Positions 8,468-17,466 of a stretch of 64,000 nt of DNA are shown piece by piece. The notes under the pieces are model-generated. The model saw only the letters and a list, made by a program, of their open reading frames with translations, ran no database searches and was not told the DNA's origin. Numbering within the stretch: position 1 is the stretch's first letter; each line of letters starts with the position of its first letter. The DNA comes from an uncultured Pelagibacteraceae bacterium (GTDB lineage Bacteria; Pseudomonadota; Alphaproteobacteria; Pelagibacterales; Pelagibacteraceae): contig CACJEC010000001.1 in the NCBI GenBank assembly GCA_902592325.1, forward strand, positions 186,001 to 250,000, in the 5' to 3' direction. A program made the translations under genes and the position numbers.

Positions 8468-10750
8468 TTATTTTTCATAATCAATTACATCAGCAGAATA
8501 AGCAGCTATTGATGCTAGATTTATTAATTCTGAAGTGGAAGTTCTTAATGGGGCAATTTCAATTGGTAAGCCTAATCCAATTAAAAGTGGACCAATAACT
8601 TTTGTATCACCTAGCTCTTTCATCATTTTGTAAGATATTGCAGCACTATGTTGACCAGGCATTATTAGTATATTTGCATTACCAACTATATTTGAAAAAG
8701 GGTAAAGATTTTTATATTCTTTATTGAGAGCAACATCTGGTTGCATATCTCCATCAAACTCAAAATCTACTTTTTTTTCTTTTAAAATATCTACAGCTTT
8801 TTTTATATGTTTAGTTCTACTAGTAACAGGTTGTCCAAATGTTGAATGAGAGACAAAAGCAACTTTGGGATCAAACCCGAATAATCGCACAACTCTGGCA
8901 GCAGAAATTGCTATTTCAGACATCTCTTCAGAGCTTGGATATTCGTGAACACTTGTATCAGCAACAAATATAGTTTTTCCTTTATGTACCACTAAATTAA
9001 GCCCGAACATTATTTCACCGGTTCTCGGATTAACTACTTGTTTTATCTTTTCTAATGAAGCCCCAAACCTTCTCGTATTACCCGTAACAGCTCCGTCTGC
9101 ATCACCACAAGCTACCATGCATGCAGCCCAAACAACCCTATCATTTCTTACAAGTCTGTCGCAGTCCCACTCCAACATACCTTGTTCTCTTTGTAATTTT
9201 TTAAATAAATATTTTACATATTTCTCTCTTTTCCCAGTATCTTTAGAGTTAACAATTTCTATATCAAAGTTTTCATCATAACCAATTTTCTTTATTTGCT
9301 CTTTAACTTTTTCTTCTTTACCAATTAGAATTGGAATACCAAGTTTAGAATTTTTAAAAGCAATTGCTGCTTTTAATGTGTTAATATCTTCCCCATCAGC
9401 AAACACAATTTTTTTTTGTTTTTTTTTGATATAATTGTTGATACCTTGCATGATTGTTACAGTTGGATCTAATCTTTGTTTAAGTTGATCTTTATAGAGC
9501 TCAAAATTATCAATAGGCTTTCTTGCAACACCACTATCCATTGCAGCTTTTGCAACAGCAGCTGGTATCACACTTATTAGTCTTGGATCAAAGGTTGACG
9601 GTATTATGTATTCTTTTCCATAGTGAGGCCTTTCTCCACCCATAGCTGCAACAACTTCATCTGGAACATCTTCTCTAGCTAAATTTGCTATGGCATTAGC
9701 TGCAGCAACTTTCATTTCTTCATTTATAGTTTTAGATCTGACATCCAATGCTCCTCTAAAAATATAAGGAAATCCTATTAAATTGTTTACTTGGTTCGGA
9801 TAATCAGATCTACCAGTTGCAATAATTGCATCATTTCGTACTTCCTCAATTTCTTCAGGAAGAATTTCAGGATCTGGATTGGCACAAGCAAAAATAATAG
9901 GATTTTTTGCCATTTTTTTTACCATATCTTTTGTTAAAGCTCCCTTTGAAGACAGTCCTAAAAAGACATCTGCATTTTCAATTGCATCTGATAAGGTTCT
10001 ATCTTTAGTTTCAATCGCATGGCTAGATTTCCACTGATTTAAGTTTTCTCTACCCTGATAAATCACTCCTTTTCTATCGACCATTGTAATGTTTTTTTGT
10101 GGAACACCGCTATTTTTAAATAAATTTGTACATGCCATTGCTGACGCTCCGGCTCCGTTAACAACAACTTTAATATCTTTGATTGATTTTTTATTTATAT
10201 CTAACGCATTTATTAAAGCAGCTGTAGTTATAATAGCTGTACCGTGCTGATCATCATGAAAAATAGGAATCTCTAAAATTTCTTTTAGTTTTTCCTCTAT
10301 TATAAAACAATCTGGTGCTGCTATATCCTCCAAATTTATACCCCCAAAACTTGGTGCAAAATTTTTAATAGAATTTATAATTTCATTTGTTTCGTTACAG
10401 TCAATTTCAAGATCAATAGAGTCTATATCAGCAAACCTTTTGAATAAAACAGCCTTACCTTCCATTACAGGTTTGGATGCTAGTGCACCTAAGTTACCCA
10501 TACCAAGGATTGCCGAACCATTACTGATTACTGCAACAAGGTTTCCCTTACTTGTGTAGTCATAAGCTGCCTCTGGGTTTTTGCTTATTGCTCTCACTGG
10601 AGCCGCTACACCAGGAGAATATGCTAGCGCAAGATCTCTTTTGGTTGTCATAGTTTTAGACGAAACAATTTCAATTTTACCAGGTTTTTTCTGGGTATGA
10701 AATTCTAGAGCTTCTTTATCAGTATAATGATCAGTCTTTGTTTTTTTCAT
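8468..10750 (-). CDS. maeB: NADP-dependent malic enzyme with C-terminal phosphotransacetylase-like domain
   Basis: Oxidative decarboxylation of malate to pyruvate, giving NADPH. 760 residues, the usual length of the hybrid class. Malic-enzyme half at about 1-430: LAYSPGVAAPV, then CFIIEEKLKEILEIPIFHDDQHGTA (split: CFIIEEKL... then HDDQHGTA) with metal-binding acids, and VVNGAGASAMAC for the nucleotide. The C-terminal half, about 430-760, resembles phosphate acetyltransferase (FADGEDINTLKAA, DADGAVTG, FVSHSTFG); in characterised homologues it is regulatory and not catalytic. Single gene, divergent from murJ. Confidence 0.95.
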   Translation of the reverse strand: MKKTKTDHYTDKEALEFHTQKKPGKIEIVSSKTMTTKRDLALAYSPGVAAPVRAISKNPEAAYDYTSKGNLVAVISNGSAILGMGNLGALASKPVMEGKAVLFKRFADIDSIDLEIDCNETNEIINSIKNFAPSFGGINLEDIAAPDCFIIEEKLKEILEIPIFHDDQHGTAIITTAALINALDINKKSIKDIKVVVNGAGASAMACTNLFKNSGVPQKNITMVDRKGVIYQGRENLNQWKSSHAIETKDRTLSDAIENADVFLGLSSKGALTKDMVKKMAKNPIIFACANPDPEILPEEIEEVRNDAIIATGRSDYPNQVNNLIGFPYIFRGALDVRSKTINEEMKVAAANAIANLAREDVPDEVVAAMGGERPHYGKEYIIPSTFDPRLISVIPAAVAKAAMDSGVARKPIDNFELYKDQLKQRLDPTVTIMQGINNYIKKKQKKIVFADGEDINTLKAAIAFKNSKLGIPILIGKEEKVKEQIKKIGYDENFDIEIVNSKDTGKREKYVKYLFKKLQREQGMLEWDCDRLVRNDRVVWAACMVACGDADGAVTGNTRRFGASLEKIKQVVNPRTGEIMFGLNLVVHKGKTIFVADTSVHEYPSSEEMSEIAISAARVVRLFGFDPKVAFVSHSTFGQPVTSRTKHIKKAVDILKEKKVDFEFDGDMQPDVALNKEYKNLYPFSNIVGNANILIMPGQHSAAISYKMMKELGDTKVIGPLLIGLGLPIEIAPLRTSTSELINLASIAAYSADVIDYEK

Positions 10751-10800
10751 TTAGATTAATTAGGTGTACAAATGGGGTAAAATTAAGACTAATATGATTT

Positions 10801-12330
10801 ATGAACTTAATTAAGTCAACAGGCACTTTCAGTTTTTTTACAATAATCAGTAGGTTACTTGGTTATCTTAGAGATATTTTGATAGCTATATTTCTAGGCA
10901 CAGGTCTTTTAGCGGATGTTTTTTTTGTGGCATTCAGAATACCAAATACTTTTAGAAGATTGTTTTCTGAAGGAACTTTTAATGCAGCTTTTATTCCTAG
11001 CTACTCATCAGAAATAATTAAAGGGAAAGGTAAATCTAATATATTTGCAAACGAAGTGTTTAATTATTTATTTTTAATTTTATTAGTATTGGTTTTGATA
11101 GTGCAAATATTTATGCCAGCATTTGTATCGTTGATTGCTCCAGGATTTATTGAAGATAATGAAAAAATGAACCTAGCAATAAATCTTACAAGAATTACTA
11201 TCCCTTTTTTAATTTTGGTATCATTAGCTTCTTTTTTTTCAGCAATACTTAATTCTCACAATAGATTTGCTGAGGCTGCTGCAGCACCAATCATTTTAAA
11301 TATTGTTTTAATAATTATTTTATTACTTAATAAGTCTTTAAACGATGAGTTAGTTTATTATTTATCTTATGGTGTTACTCTTGCAGGATTTCTGCAACTT
11401 ATATTTTTATATTTTTTTGTGACAAAATATTTAAAATTAACATTTAATTTTAATTTTAAACTTTCCAAAAAAGTAAAATTATTTTTTAATAAATTACTCC
11501 CTAGTATTTTTTCTTCAGGTGTTACCCAAATAAATATTTTAGTTGGAACAATTATTGCTTCTTTTCAAGCTAGCGCTGTTTCGTACCTTTATTATGCTGA
11601 CAGAATTTATCAAATTAATTTAGCGATTGCGGGGATTGCTATTGGTATTGTTATACTTCCTCAATTATCGAAACATATAAGTAAAAAAGATAAAAAAAAA
11701 ATTGATTTGATTCAGAACAAAGCATTAGAATTAAGTTTATTTTTGAGTTTACCTGCTTCTATTGCATTGCTTGTTGCATCGGACGAGATCATTTCAGCAC
11801 TATTTGGATATGGACAATTTGGTGAAAGTTCTGTTTCTAATTCAGCTCAAGCATTATATTACTTTAGTCTGGGTCTTCCCGCTTTTGCAATGATCAAGGT
11901 TTTTTCAAATTTCTTTTTTGCAAACCACGATACTAAAACACCTTTTTATATTTCTTTAATTTCTGTTTTGTTAAATATTCTAATTAGTGTCTATTTTTTT
12001 AGATTAATTGGTTTCATAATTATTCCAATAGCAACAACTATTTCTTCATGGTTTAATCTGATTATTTTATTTTTATTTCTACAAAAAAGAAACTTATTTA
12101 GTTTTAACAATGTTTTTATAAATAGATTTTTTAAGATTGTATTTTCATCAATATTAATGGGGCTATTTTTTAATTATCTAATAATAATATTCAATGAGCA
12201 ATTATCGTTTGAAAATTCTTTAAAGTCTGTTTATTTAATTCTATCGGTTATTTTAGGGCTTGGTTTTTATTTATTCACATCTTATTTGATCAAAGCTTTT
12301 AAATTAGAAGATATTAAATTAAAGTATTAG
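10801..12330 (+). CDS. murJ: Lipid II flippase MurJ
   Basis: Inner-membrane MOP-superfamily transporter that flips lipid II for peptidoglycan synthesis. 509 residues, highly hydrophobic, compatible with 14 membrane helices. The start SLLGYLRDI-type motif appears as SRLLGYLRDILIA near residue 20, followed by ADVFFVAFRIPNTFRRLFSEG and AFIPSY, which are the MurJ hallmarks including the functionally important arginines. It overlaps or abuts trpS. Confidence 0.95.
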   Translation: MNLIKSTGTFSFFTIISRLLGYLRDILIAIFLGTGLLADVFFVAFRIPNTFRRLFSEGTFNAAFIPSYSSEIIKGKGKSNIFANEVFNYLFLILLVLVLIVQIFMPAFVSLIAPGFIEDNEKMNLAINLTRITIPFLILVSLASFFSAILNSHNRFAEAAAAPIILNIVLIIILLLNKSLNDELVYYLSYGVTLAGFLQLIFLYFFVTKYLKLTFNFNFKLSKKVKLFFNKLLPSIFSSGVTQINILVGTIIASFQASAVSYLYYADRIYQINLAIAGIAIGIVILPQLSKHISKKDKKKIDLIQNKALELSLFLSLPASIALLVASDEIISALFGYGQFGESSVSNSAQALYYFSLGLPAFAMIKVFSNFFFANHDTKTPFYISLISVLLNILISVYFFRLIGFIIIPIATTISSWFNLIILFLFLQKRNLFSFNNVFINRFFKIVFSSILMGLFFNYLIIIFNEQLSFENSLKSVYLILSVILGLGFYLFTSYLIKAFKLEDIKLKY

Positions 12331-12332
12331 TG

Positions 12333-13334
12333 ATGGGTAAAAAAATATTTTCAGGTGTTCAGCCAACAGGTAATTTGCACTTAGGAAATTATCTGGGAGC
12401 AATTAAAAATTTTGTTGAACTAAATAATGATAATGAAAATGACTGTATTTTTTGTGTTGTTGATTTACATGCCATAACAATTAAACAAGATCCAAAAGAA
12501 CTAAGAAAAAATATTAGAGACACTGTTGCAACTTTTATTGCGTGTGGAATAAATCCTGAAAAAAGTATTATTTTTAATCAATCAACTGTACCTGCCCATT
12601 CAGAGGCAACATGGTTATTAAGTTGTGTTGCAAGGATGGGATGGTTAAACCGAATGACACAATTTAAAGAAAAAGCTGGTAAAGATAAAGAAAAAGCAAG
12701 TATTGGTCTTTATTCATATCCAATTTTAATGGCTGCTGATATATTATTATATGATGCAACTCATGTACCTGTTGGAGAAGATCAAAAACAACATTTAGAA
12801 TTATGCAGAGATATTGCTCAAAAGTTTAATAATGATTATGGAGCTGAGAATTTCTTTACTGTTCCAGAACCCCTTATTCAAAAAGAATTTTCAAGAATAA
12901 TGAGTTTAAAAGATGGAACAAAAAAAATGAGCAAATCCGAAATATCAGATTTAAGTAGAATTAATTTAACAGATGATAAAGATTTAATAATTAATAAAAT
13001 TAAAAAAGCAAAAACAGATCCACTTCCTCTACCATCAAATGTTAACGAGCTAAAAGAAAGACCAGAGGCAAAAAATCTTCTAGGAATTTATTCTAGTTTA
13101 ACTAACTCAACCATAGATAAAACTGTTAAAGAATTTGAGGGAAAAAATTTTTCAGAATTTAAAGATAAACTTTCTCAAGTTTTGGTTGAAAAAATAAATC
13201 CAATTTCACAAGAAATAAAAAAACTAACTAATGATAAAGAATTTTTAGATAAAATCCTTTTAGACGGTCATAAAAAAGCTAATAAAATTGCATCCAATAA
13301 AGTAAAAAAAATGCAAGAAATACTAGGTTTTTAA
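12333..13334 (+). CDS. trpS: Tryptophanyl-tRNA synthetase
   Basis: Class I synthetase charging tRNA-Trp. 333 residues from the ATG at 12333. A GTG at 12330 is also in frame but overlaps the murJ stop, and the ATG places MGKKIFSGVQPTGNLHLGNY at the start as in the family. HIGH-type motif is HLGN near residue 16; the KMSKS loop is intact (KKMSKS near 195). GEDQKQHLEL binds the indole/ATP region. Two bases after murJ, so likely co-transcribed. Confidence 0.97.
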   Translation: MGKKIFSGVQPTGNLHLGNYLGAIKNFVELNNDNENDCIFCVVDLHAITIKQDPKELRKNIRDTVATFIACGINPEKSIIFNQSTVPAHSEATWLLSCVARMGWLNRMTQFKEKAGKDKEKASIGLYSYPILMAADILLYDATHVPVGEDQKQHLELCRDIAQKFNNDYGAENFFTVPEPLIQKEFSRIMSLKDGTKKMSKSEISDLSRINLTDDKDLIINKIKKAKTDPLPLPSNVNELKERPEAKNLLGIYSSLTNSTIDKTVKEFEGKNFSEFKDKLSQVLVEKINPISQEIKKLTNDKEFLDKILLDGHKKANKIASNKVKKMQEILGF

Positions 13335-13387
13335 ATTAATTTTCTTAAACAAGTGTCAATTTCATAATTATTGATTATATATTAGAT

Positions 13388-13927
13388 ATGTTCGTTCAAA
13401 CCCAAATAACACCAAATCCTAATTCATTAAAGTTTTTACCAGGCAAAACTGTATCCAATGGAGGCTCATTTGAAATTAATAAAAAAGATGATGTAAAAAA
13501 TGAGCTAGTTAGAAATTTGATGTCAATTAATGGTGTTGAAGGTATTTTTCTAAGTAAAGATTTTATCTCAATAAATAAATATGATAATACCTCATGGGAT
13601 GAAATAAAACATATTGTAATATCTTTAATAAACGATTTTTATTCTAGCGGTAAAGAGTTTGTAATTGACAAAAGTCCCTTTGAAGCAGTTGAAACTCTTG
13701 GAGAAATTGAGAAAAAAATTGTTCAAATTTTAGATCAAAAAATAAGACCAGCAGTTGCTAAAGATGGTGGAGATATTAAATTTAAAAAATTTAAAGATGG
13801 TGTGGTGACAGTCCAGCTCCAAGGGAGTTGTTCTGGATGTCCTAGCTCTACAATGACACTTAAGCAAGGAGTTCAAAATCTTTTATGCCATTATTTACCT
13901 GAAGTTAAAGAGGTAATATCAGTTTAA
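13388..13927 (+). CDS. Nfu-type iron-sulfur cluster carrier
   Basis: 179 residues. N-terminal Nfu_N domain (FVQTQITPNPNSLKFLPGK at the very start) and C-terminal NifU-like domain with RPAVAKDGGDIKF and the cluster-binding CSGCPSS motif (CxxC) near residue 150. This is the mitochondrial NFU1/bacterial NfuA-like architecture without an A-type domain, and it hands 4Fe-4S clusters to apo-targets such as MiaB or lipoyl synthase. A 53-base gap separates it from trpS. I leave out a symbol because usage varies. Confidence 0.93.
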   Translation: MFVQTQITPNPNSLKFLPGKTVSNGGSFEINKKDDVKNELVRNLMSINGVEGIFLSKDFISINKYDNTSWDEIKHIVISLINDFYSSGKEFVIDKSPFEAVETLGEIEKKIVQILDQKIRPAVAKDGGDIKFKKFKDGVVTVQLQGSCSGCPSSTMTLKQGVQNLLCHYLPEVKEVISV

Positions 13928-13929
13928 AT

Positions 13930-15015
13930 ATGAAAAAAATTTTTAAATATAAAAAAAATAAAGTTTTTAAAAAATTAGACGATAATAATCTTGGATCTTT
14001 AGTAAGAATAATTTTAAGTAGTTTTGTTATAATATTCGGATTTTATTCCTTACCTTTAATTGTAAATTTTACAAATGATAAAATTTTGAATCCTAAAGAG
14101 TTCATAAATAACTCAAAAACAGTTTTAGCTTATACATTAGATAAACAAATTAATGGTACATTAGACAGTAATGAAGAATATGATGAAAGAGATTTACTCG
14201 TTGATATTTATAGTCTGAATGAAAAAGAATCTGATGCGGTTAGATTAGATGCATCAACTATTAAACAACTTTTTGAAGATACAGATTATAGATTGAAAGA
14301 TATAAGAAAAAATAAACTGGTAAAACCTATAGCTTTAGATTCTTTTCCGCGTGAAATTAAGATGATAGAAAATACCAAAAAAAGGAAAGAGTTTTTCATA
14401 CAAATTGTTTTACCTCTAATATTACAGGAAAATAATAATATACGATTAGACAGAAAAAGGCTTTTTACCATAATTAATAAAAGCAATAACACAAATTTGG
14501 AAAAAAAATGGTTAGTTAAGAAATATAAACAATATGGTATTCCCTCAAAAGATTTATCCACTCTTAAAATAAGAATGGATGAAATTCCGGTTTCCTTAGC
14601 GTTGGCACAAGCAGCGAAAGAAACTGGATGGGGAACTTCAAGATTTGCTCAAGAAGGGAATGCGCTTTTTGGTCAGTGGACTTGGTCTGGTGAAGGACTT
14701 AAGCCTAAGGAAGCTGATGAAAGCCAAGGACATAAAGTTATGAAATTTAATGTGCTACAAGCTTCGGTAAGGGCTTATCAAAGAAATTTGAATACTCATA
14801 AATCTTATAAAGAATTCAGATTAGCGAGAGCTCAATTAAGAGATAGTGGACAGTCTTTAGATAGTATTTTGTTATCAAATTATTTAGATGAGTATGCGGA
14901 GACAGGTCAACAATATGTTAAAATTTTACAAAAGATTATTGATCAAAATAATTTGAAAGATTTTGATAATGCAAAACTTTTACCCTCGAGTTTAGAGTTA
15001 GAGAGTTTAATTTAG
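13930..15015 (+). CDS. Bax-like glucosaminidase (peptidoglycan hydrolase, GH73-type)
   Basis: 361 residues. A single N-terminal membrane segment at about 26-47 (VRIILSSFVIIFGFYSLPLI) is followed by a charged linker and a glucosaminidase domain from about 215: PVSLALAQAAKETGWGTSRF with the catalytic glutamate in AKETGWG, then NALFGQWTW and SVRAYQRNLNTH. This matches Bax proteins. Probably a membrane-anchored periplasmic muramidase/glucosaminidase. Its stop overlaps the convergent deacetylase gene by four bases. Confidence 0.86.
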   Translation: MKKIFKYKKNKVFKKLDDNNLGSLVRIILSSFVIIFGFYSLPLIVNFTNDKILNPKEFINNSKTVLAYTLDKQINGTLDSNEEYDERDLLVDIYSLNEKESDAVRLDASTIKQLFEDTDYRLKDIRKNKLVKPIALDSFPREIKMIENTKKRKEFFIQIVLPLILQENNNIRLDRKRLFTIINKSNNTNLEKKWLVKKYKQYGIPSKDLSTLKIRMDEIPVSLALAQAAKETGWGTSRFAQEGNALFGQWTWSGEGLKPKEADESQGHKVMKFNVLQASVRAYQRNLNTHKSYKEFRLARAQLRDSGQSLDSILLSNYLDEYAETGQQYVKILQKIIDQNNLKDFDNAKLLPSSLELESLI

Positions 15016-16073
15016 TTTTCAGAAATTATAAATTGAGTTCCAAACCATCTCCACTTACCGTTATCATTTAATGAACAGTTTACTCTTCCTCTTCTAGGAA
15101 GAAAGGCTTCTCTAAATTTAATACTTAAAATATTATTTTTAAAATTTAAATTTGACTTTTCCCATTTACCACCTTCATTTGAATAACAATTTATATTCTT
15201 AATATTTTTTTGATTTTCAAAAAACTCAACAGAAAAATTTGGGGGATTATTTTCTTTACTAATTTTTTTTTCAATTGGAATTAATCTTCTATATTCAAGA
15301 GGGTATGTATTTATTATAGATTTGAATCTTTTAATTTCACCATAATTTTCATTGATTGGAAATCTTGGTAGTTGAAATTTTTCTTTATTAATGTCTATTA
15401 CACCTGAATGCTGACCAAAACCTAAAGAAAAATTATCAGAAATATAATTTCTCATAAATTCTGAATATTCTCCAAAAGGGTAAGAAAATAAATCTGGGAT
15501 ATATCCAAGTTTATTTTTAAAGATTACATTTGCATTTTCAATATCATCAATAAATTTCTCATTACTTTTTTGAATAAGGTATTCATGAGAATGAGAATGA
15601 TGACCTATTATTGCAAATTTTTCTTTTTCGATTTCTTTTATTTGATCCCAATTCATATAACCTCTATTTCCAACAGGTTCAGTCGAAATAAATAAAATAA
15701 ATGGAATTTTATTTTCATACAAATAAGGCCATGCAATTTCATAAAAAGATTGAAATCCATCATCAATTGTCAAAAGTATTTTTTTTCTTTTTTTTGGTAC
15801 ATTAAATTTTTCTTTAAAATCATTTGGATGAATAAATTCATAATTTAAGTCTTTTATCAATTGAACGTGTTTTAAAAAGATTTCCATCTGGATATTTGTC
15901 GATGGGTATCTATTTTCATCAAATCTATGGTACATGATTGATAAAACACCCTCATCCTCTGAATATTGTTTGATATTATAATCTTCTGATTTAGAATTTA
16001 TTGTTAATAAAAAAAGTATTATGAATAATTTGATTATAGACGCTGCTAGTGAAAAAATATTTTTAATGCTCAT
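15012..16073 (-). CDS. Polysaccharide deacetylase (NodB/CE4 family), exported
   Basis: 353 residues. N-terminal hydrophobic segment (IIKLFIILFLLTI, about 13-25) acts as signal or anchor. CE4 motifs: LLTIDDGFQSF with the catalytic DD near residue 100, HHSHSHEYL near 158 for the metal site, and SYPFGEYSEF near 197. A C-terminal beta-rich extension with GKWRWFGTQF is seen in alphaproteobacterial homologues. Substrate unknown, possibly peptidoglycan or an exopolysaccharide. The only start that keeps the signal segment is the ATG at 16073, which makes its 5' end overlap divergent tsaB by 53 bases. Confidence 0.82.
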   Translation of the reverse strand: MSIKNIFSLAASIIKLFIILFLLTINSKSEDYNIKQYSEDEGVLSIMYHRFDENRYPSTNIQMEIFLKHVQLIKDLNYEFIHPNDFKEKFNVPKKRKKILLTIDDGFQSFYEIAWPYLYENKIPFILFISTEPVGNRGYMNWDQIKEIEKEKFAIIGHHSHSHEYLIQKSNEKFIDDIENANVIFKNKLGYIPDLFSYPFGEYSEFMRNYISDNFSLGFGQHSGVIDINKEKFQLPRFPINENYGEIKRFKSIINTYPLEYRRLIPIEKKISKENNPPNFSVEFFENQKNIKNINCYSNEGGKWEKSNLNFKNNILSIKFREAFLPRRGRVNCSLNDNGKWRWFGTQFIISEN

Positions 16074-16407
16074 TAAAGATAAAAATATTTATAGTGTTAG
16101 TCATGAAAATAGTAAAACTAATTATGAGAAATTAACTATTTTAATTGATGATTTTTTAAAGAATAATAGTTTAAATATTGCTACAATTTCAAAATTATAC
16201 GTTAATCGTGGTCCCGGAAGTTTTGCAGGGGTCAGAAATTCCTTAGCAGTTGTAAAAGCAATTTATTTAGCAAGAAAAATTGATTATTATTGTTTTAGTT
16301 TTGATGATTTTTCTGAATTAGATGATAATAAGCATGAAAATATTCCTTATTTGTGTGACAAATTTAAGGTTAAAAAAAATTTGATTAATCCTATTTATAT
16401 AAGTTAA
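16021..16407 (+). CDS. tsaB: Short TsaB-like protein (tRNA threonylcarbamoyladenosine pathway)
   Basis: 128 residues, little more than half of E. coli TsaB (about 231). The first lobe of the ASKHA fold is present: NLIIDAASEKIFLMLI at the start and RGPGSFAGVRNSLAVVKA near residue 65, equivalent to the GPGSFTGLR signature. The second lobe is missing, with no decayed remnant before fur, which starts nine bases later. TsaB is the non-catalytic partner of TsaD in making t6A in tRNAs. The usual neighbour rimI is absent. By position and signature I am fairly sure. Confidence 0.83.
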   Translation: MNNLIIDAASEKIFLMLIKDKNIYSVSHENSKTNYEKLTILIDDFLKNNSLNIATISKLYVNRGPGSFAGVRNSLAVVKAIYLARKIDYYCFSFDDFSELDDNKHENIPYLCDKFKVKKNLINPIYIS

Positions 16408-16415
16408 AATTAATT

Positions 16416-16841
16416 ATGTCAGAAACAATAGAAGCAAAGTGTGTATCAAAAGGTGTAAAATTAACTGATCAACGAAGAGTAATAGTAAAGGTTCTTTCCG
16501 AGTCCAAAGAAAAATATGGGGACTCTGATCACCCAGATGTGGATGAACTCTATAATAGAGTATCCAAAATAGATTCTAAAATTAGTATTGCCACTGTATA
16601 TCGTACCGTAAAAATTCTAGAAGAGGCAGGAATATTAGTTAAACATGACTTTAAGGCAGGTAAAGCGAGATATGAACAACTAAGAGAGAGTCATCATGAT
16701 CATTTAATTGATGTTAAATCTGGAGAAATTATAGAGTTTGTTGATGAAGAGATAGAAGAACTCCAAAAAAAGGTAGCTGATAAATATGGATATACATTAG
16801 TTGATCATAAATTAGAGTTATATGGTGTAAAAAAAAAATGA
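16416..16841 (+). CDS. fur: Fur-family transcriptional regulator
   Basis: 141 residues. Winged helix at about 1-85 (ISIATVYRTVKILEEAGI is the recognition region) and a metal-binding dimer domain with SHHDHLID near residue 92 and acidic ligands beyond. The C-terminal CxxC zinc motif found in many Fur proteins is missing. Gene order with tsaB and miaB is the conserved alphaproteobacterial one for Fur/Mur. It could sense iron or manganese; sequence alone does not settle this. Fur-box-like sites at 36572-36621 and 43211-43229 are possible targets. Confidence 0.9.
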   Translation: MSETIEAKCVSKGVKLTDQRRVIVKVLSESKEKYGDSDHPDVDELYNRVSKIDSKISIATVYRTVKILEEAGILVKHDFKAGKARYEQLRESHHDHLIDVKSGEIIEFVDEEIEELQKKVADKYGYTLVDHKLELYGVKKK

Positions 16842-16842
16842 T

Positions 16843-17466
16843 ATGAGCTTTGAAATTTTGAGACCATTCGGGCCATCTATTGCTAAAGTAACTATTCCAA
16901 ATCAAATTATAAACGACATGAATCAATACATTGATGACTTATCAGTTAATGAGGAAAAAATTTCTAAACTTGATCACGGTCAGTATTTAGCGGGAAATGT
17001 AACAAATGAATTTCGTTTAGATATTGAATTTATGCAAAAAATTAAATGGGCTGAATTTTTAGCTCAATCATGTCAAAAATGGTTATTGGATGGACATAAT
17101 ATTTCTTTAAAAAAATTTGATATAATTGCCTCTTGGGTCGTAAAACAGTTTAAAAATGATTATAATCCAATACATTATCATAGTGGACAGATTTCAGGAG
17201 TTGGTTATCTTAAAATTCCAGAAAAAATGGGTGAAACAAAACAAAAAAACAAAAAATTAAATCATAATGGAAAGTTAGTTTTAATAGACGGGTCAAAAAA
17301 ATTTGTTTGTACACCAACTTATGTGATCACCCCCCAAGTAGGTGATTTTTATTTTTTCCCAAGCTATATGATGCATACAGTTTATCCTTTTTCTGAAACA
17401 TCAGACGAAAGAAGATCTGTTTCATTTAATGCAAAAATAGATGATGATGCTGCAAAACTTAGATAA
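16843..17466 (+). CDS. Putative 2-oxoglutarate/Fe(II) oxygenase (2OG-FeII_Oxy_5-like)
   Basis: 207 residues. The middle has YNPIHYHSGQISGVGYLKIP near residue 107-126 and the end has DFYFFPSYMMHTVYPF followed by RRSVSFNAKI, which gives candidate iron ligands (HxH region and the later His) and a 2OG-binding arginine. This pattern matches a family common in marine bacteria and cyanophages. Substrate unknown. The gene starts one base after the fur stop and overlaps miaB by 26 bases, so it belongs to this operon. Confidence 0.75.
   Translation: MSFEILRPFGPSIAKVTIPNQIINDMNQYIDDLSVNEEKISKLDHGQYLAGNVTNEFRLDIEFMQKIKWAEFLAQSCQKWLLDGHNISLKKFDIIASWVVKQFKNDYNPIHYHSGQISGVGYLKIPEKMGETKQKNKKLNHNGKLVLIDGSKKFVCTPTYVITPQVGDFYFFPSYMMHTVYPFSETSDERRSVSFNAKIDDDAAKLR

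Noticed and set aside
13335..13387. Fur- or Isc-type operator before the Nfu gene
   Set aside because: The segment is AT-rich and partly palindromic but matches the Fur consensus at only about half of the positions.
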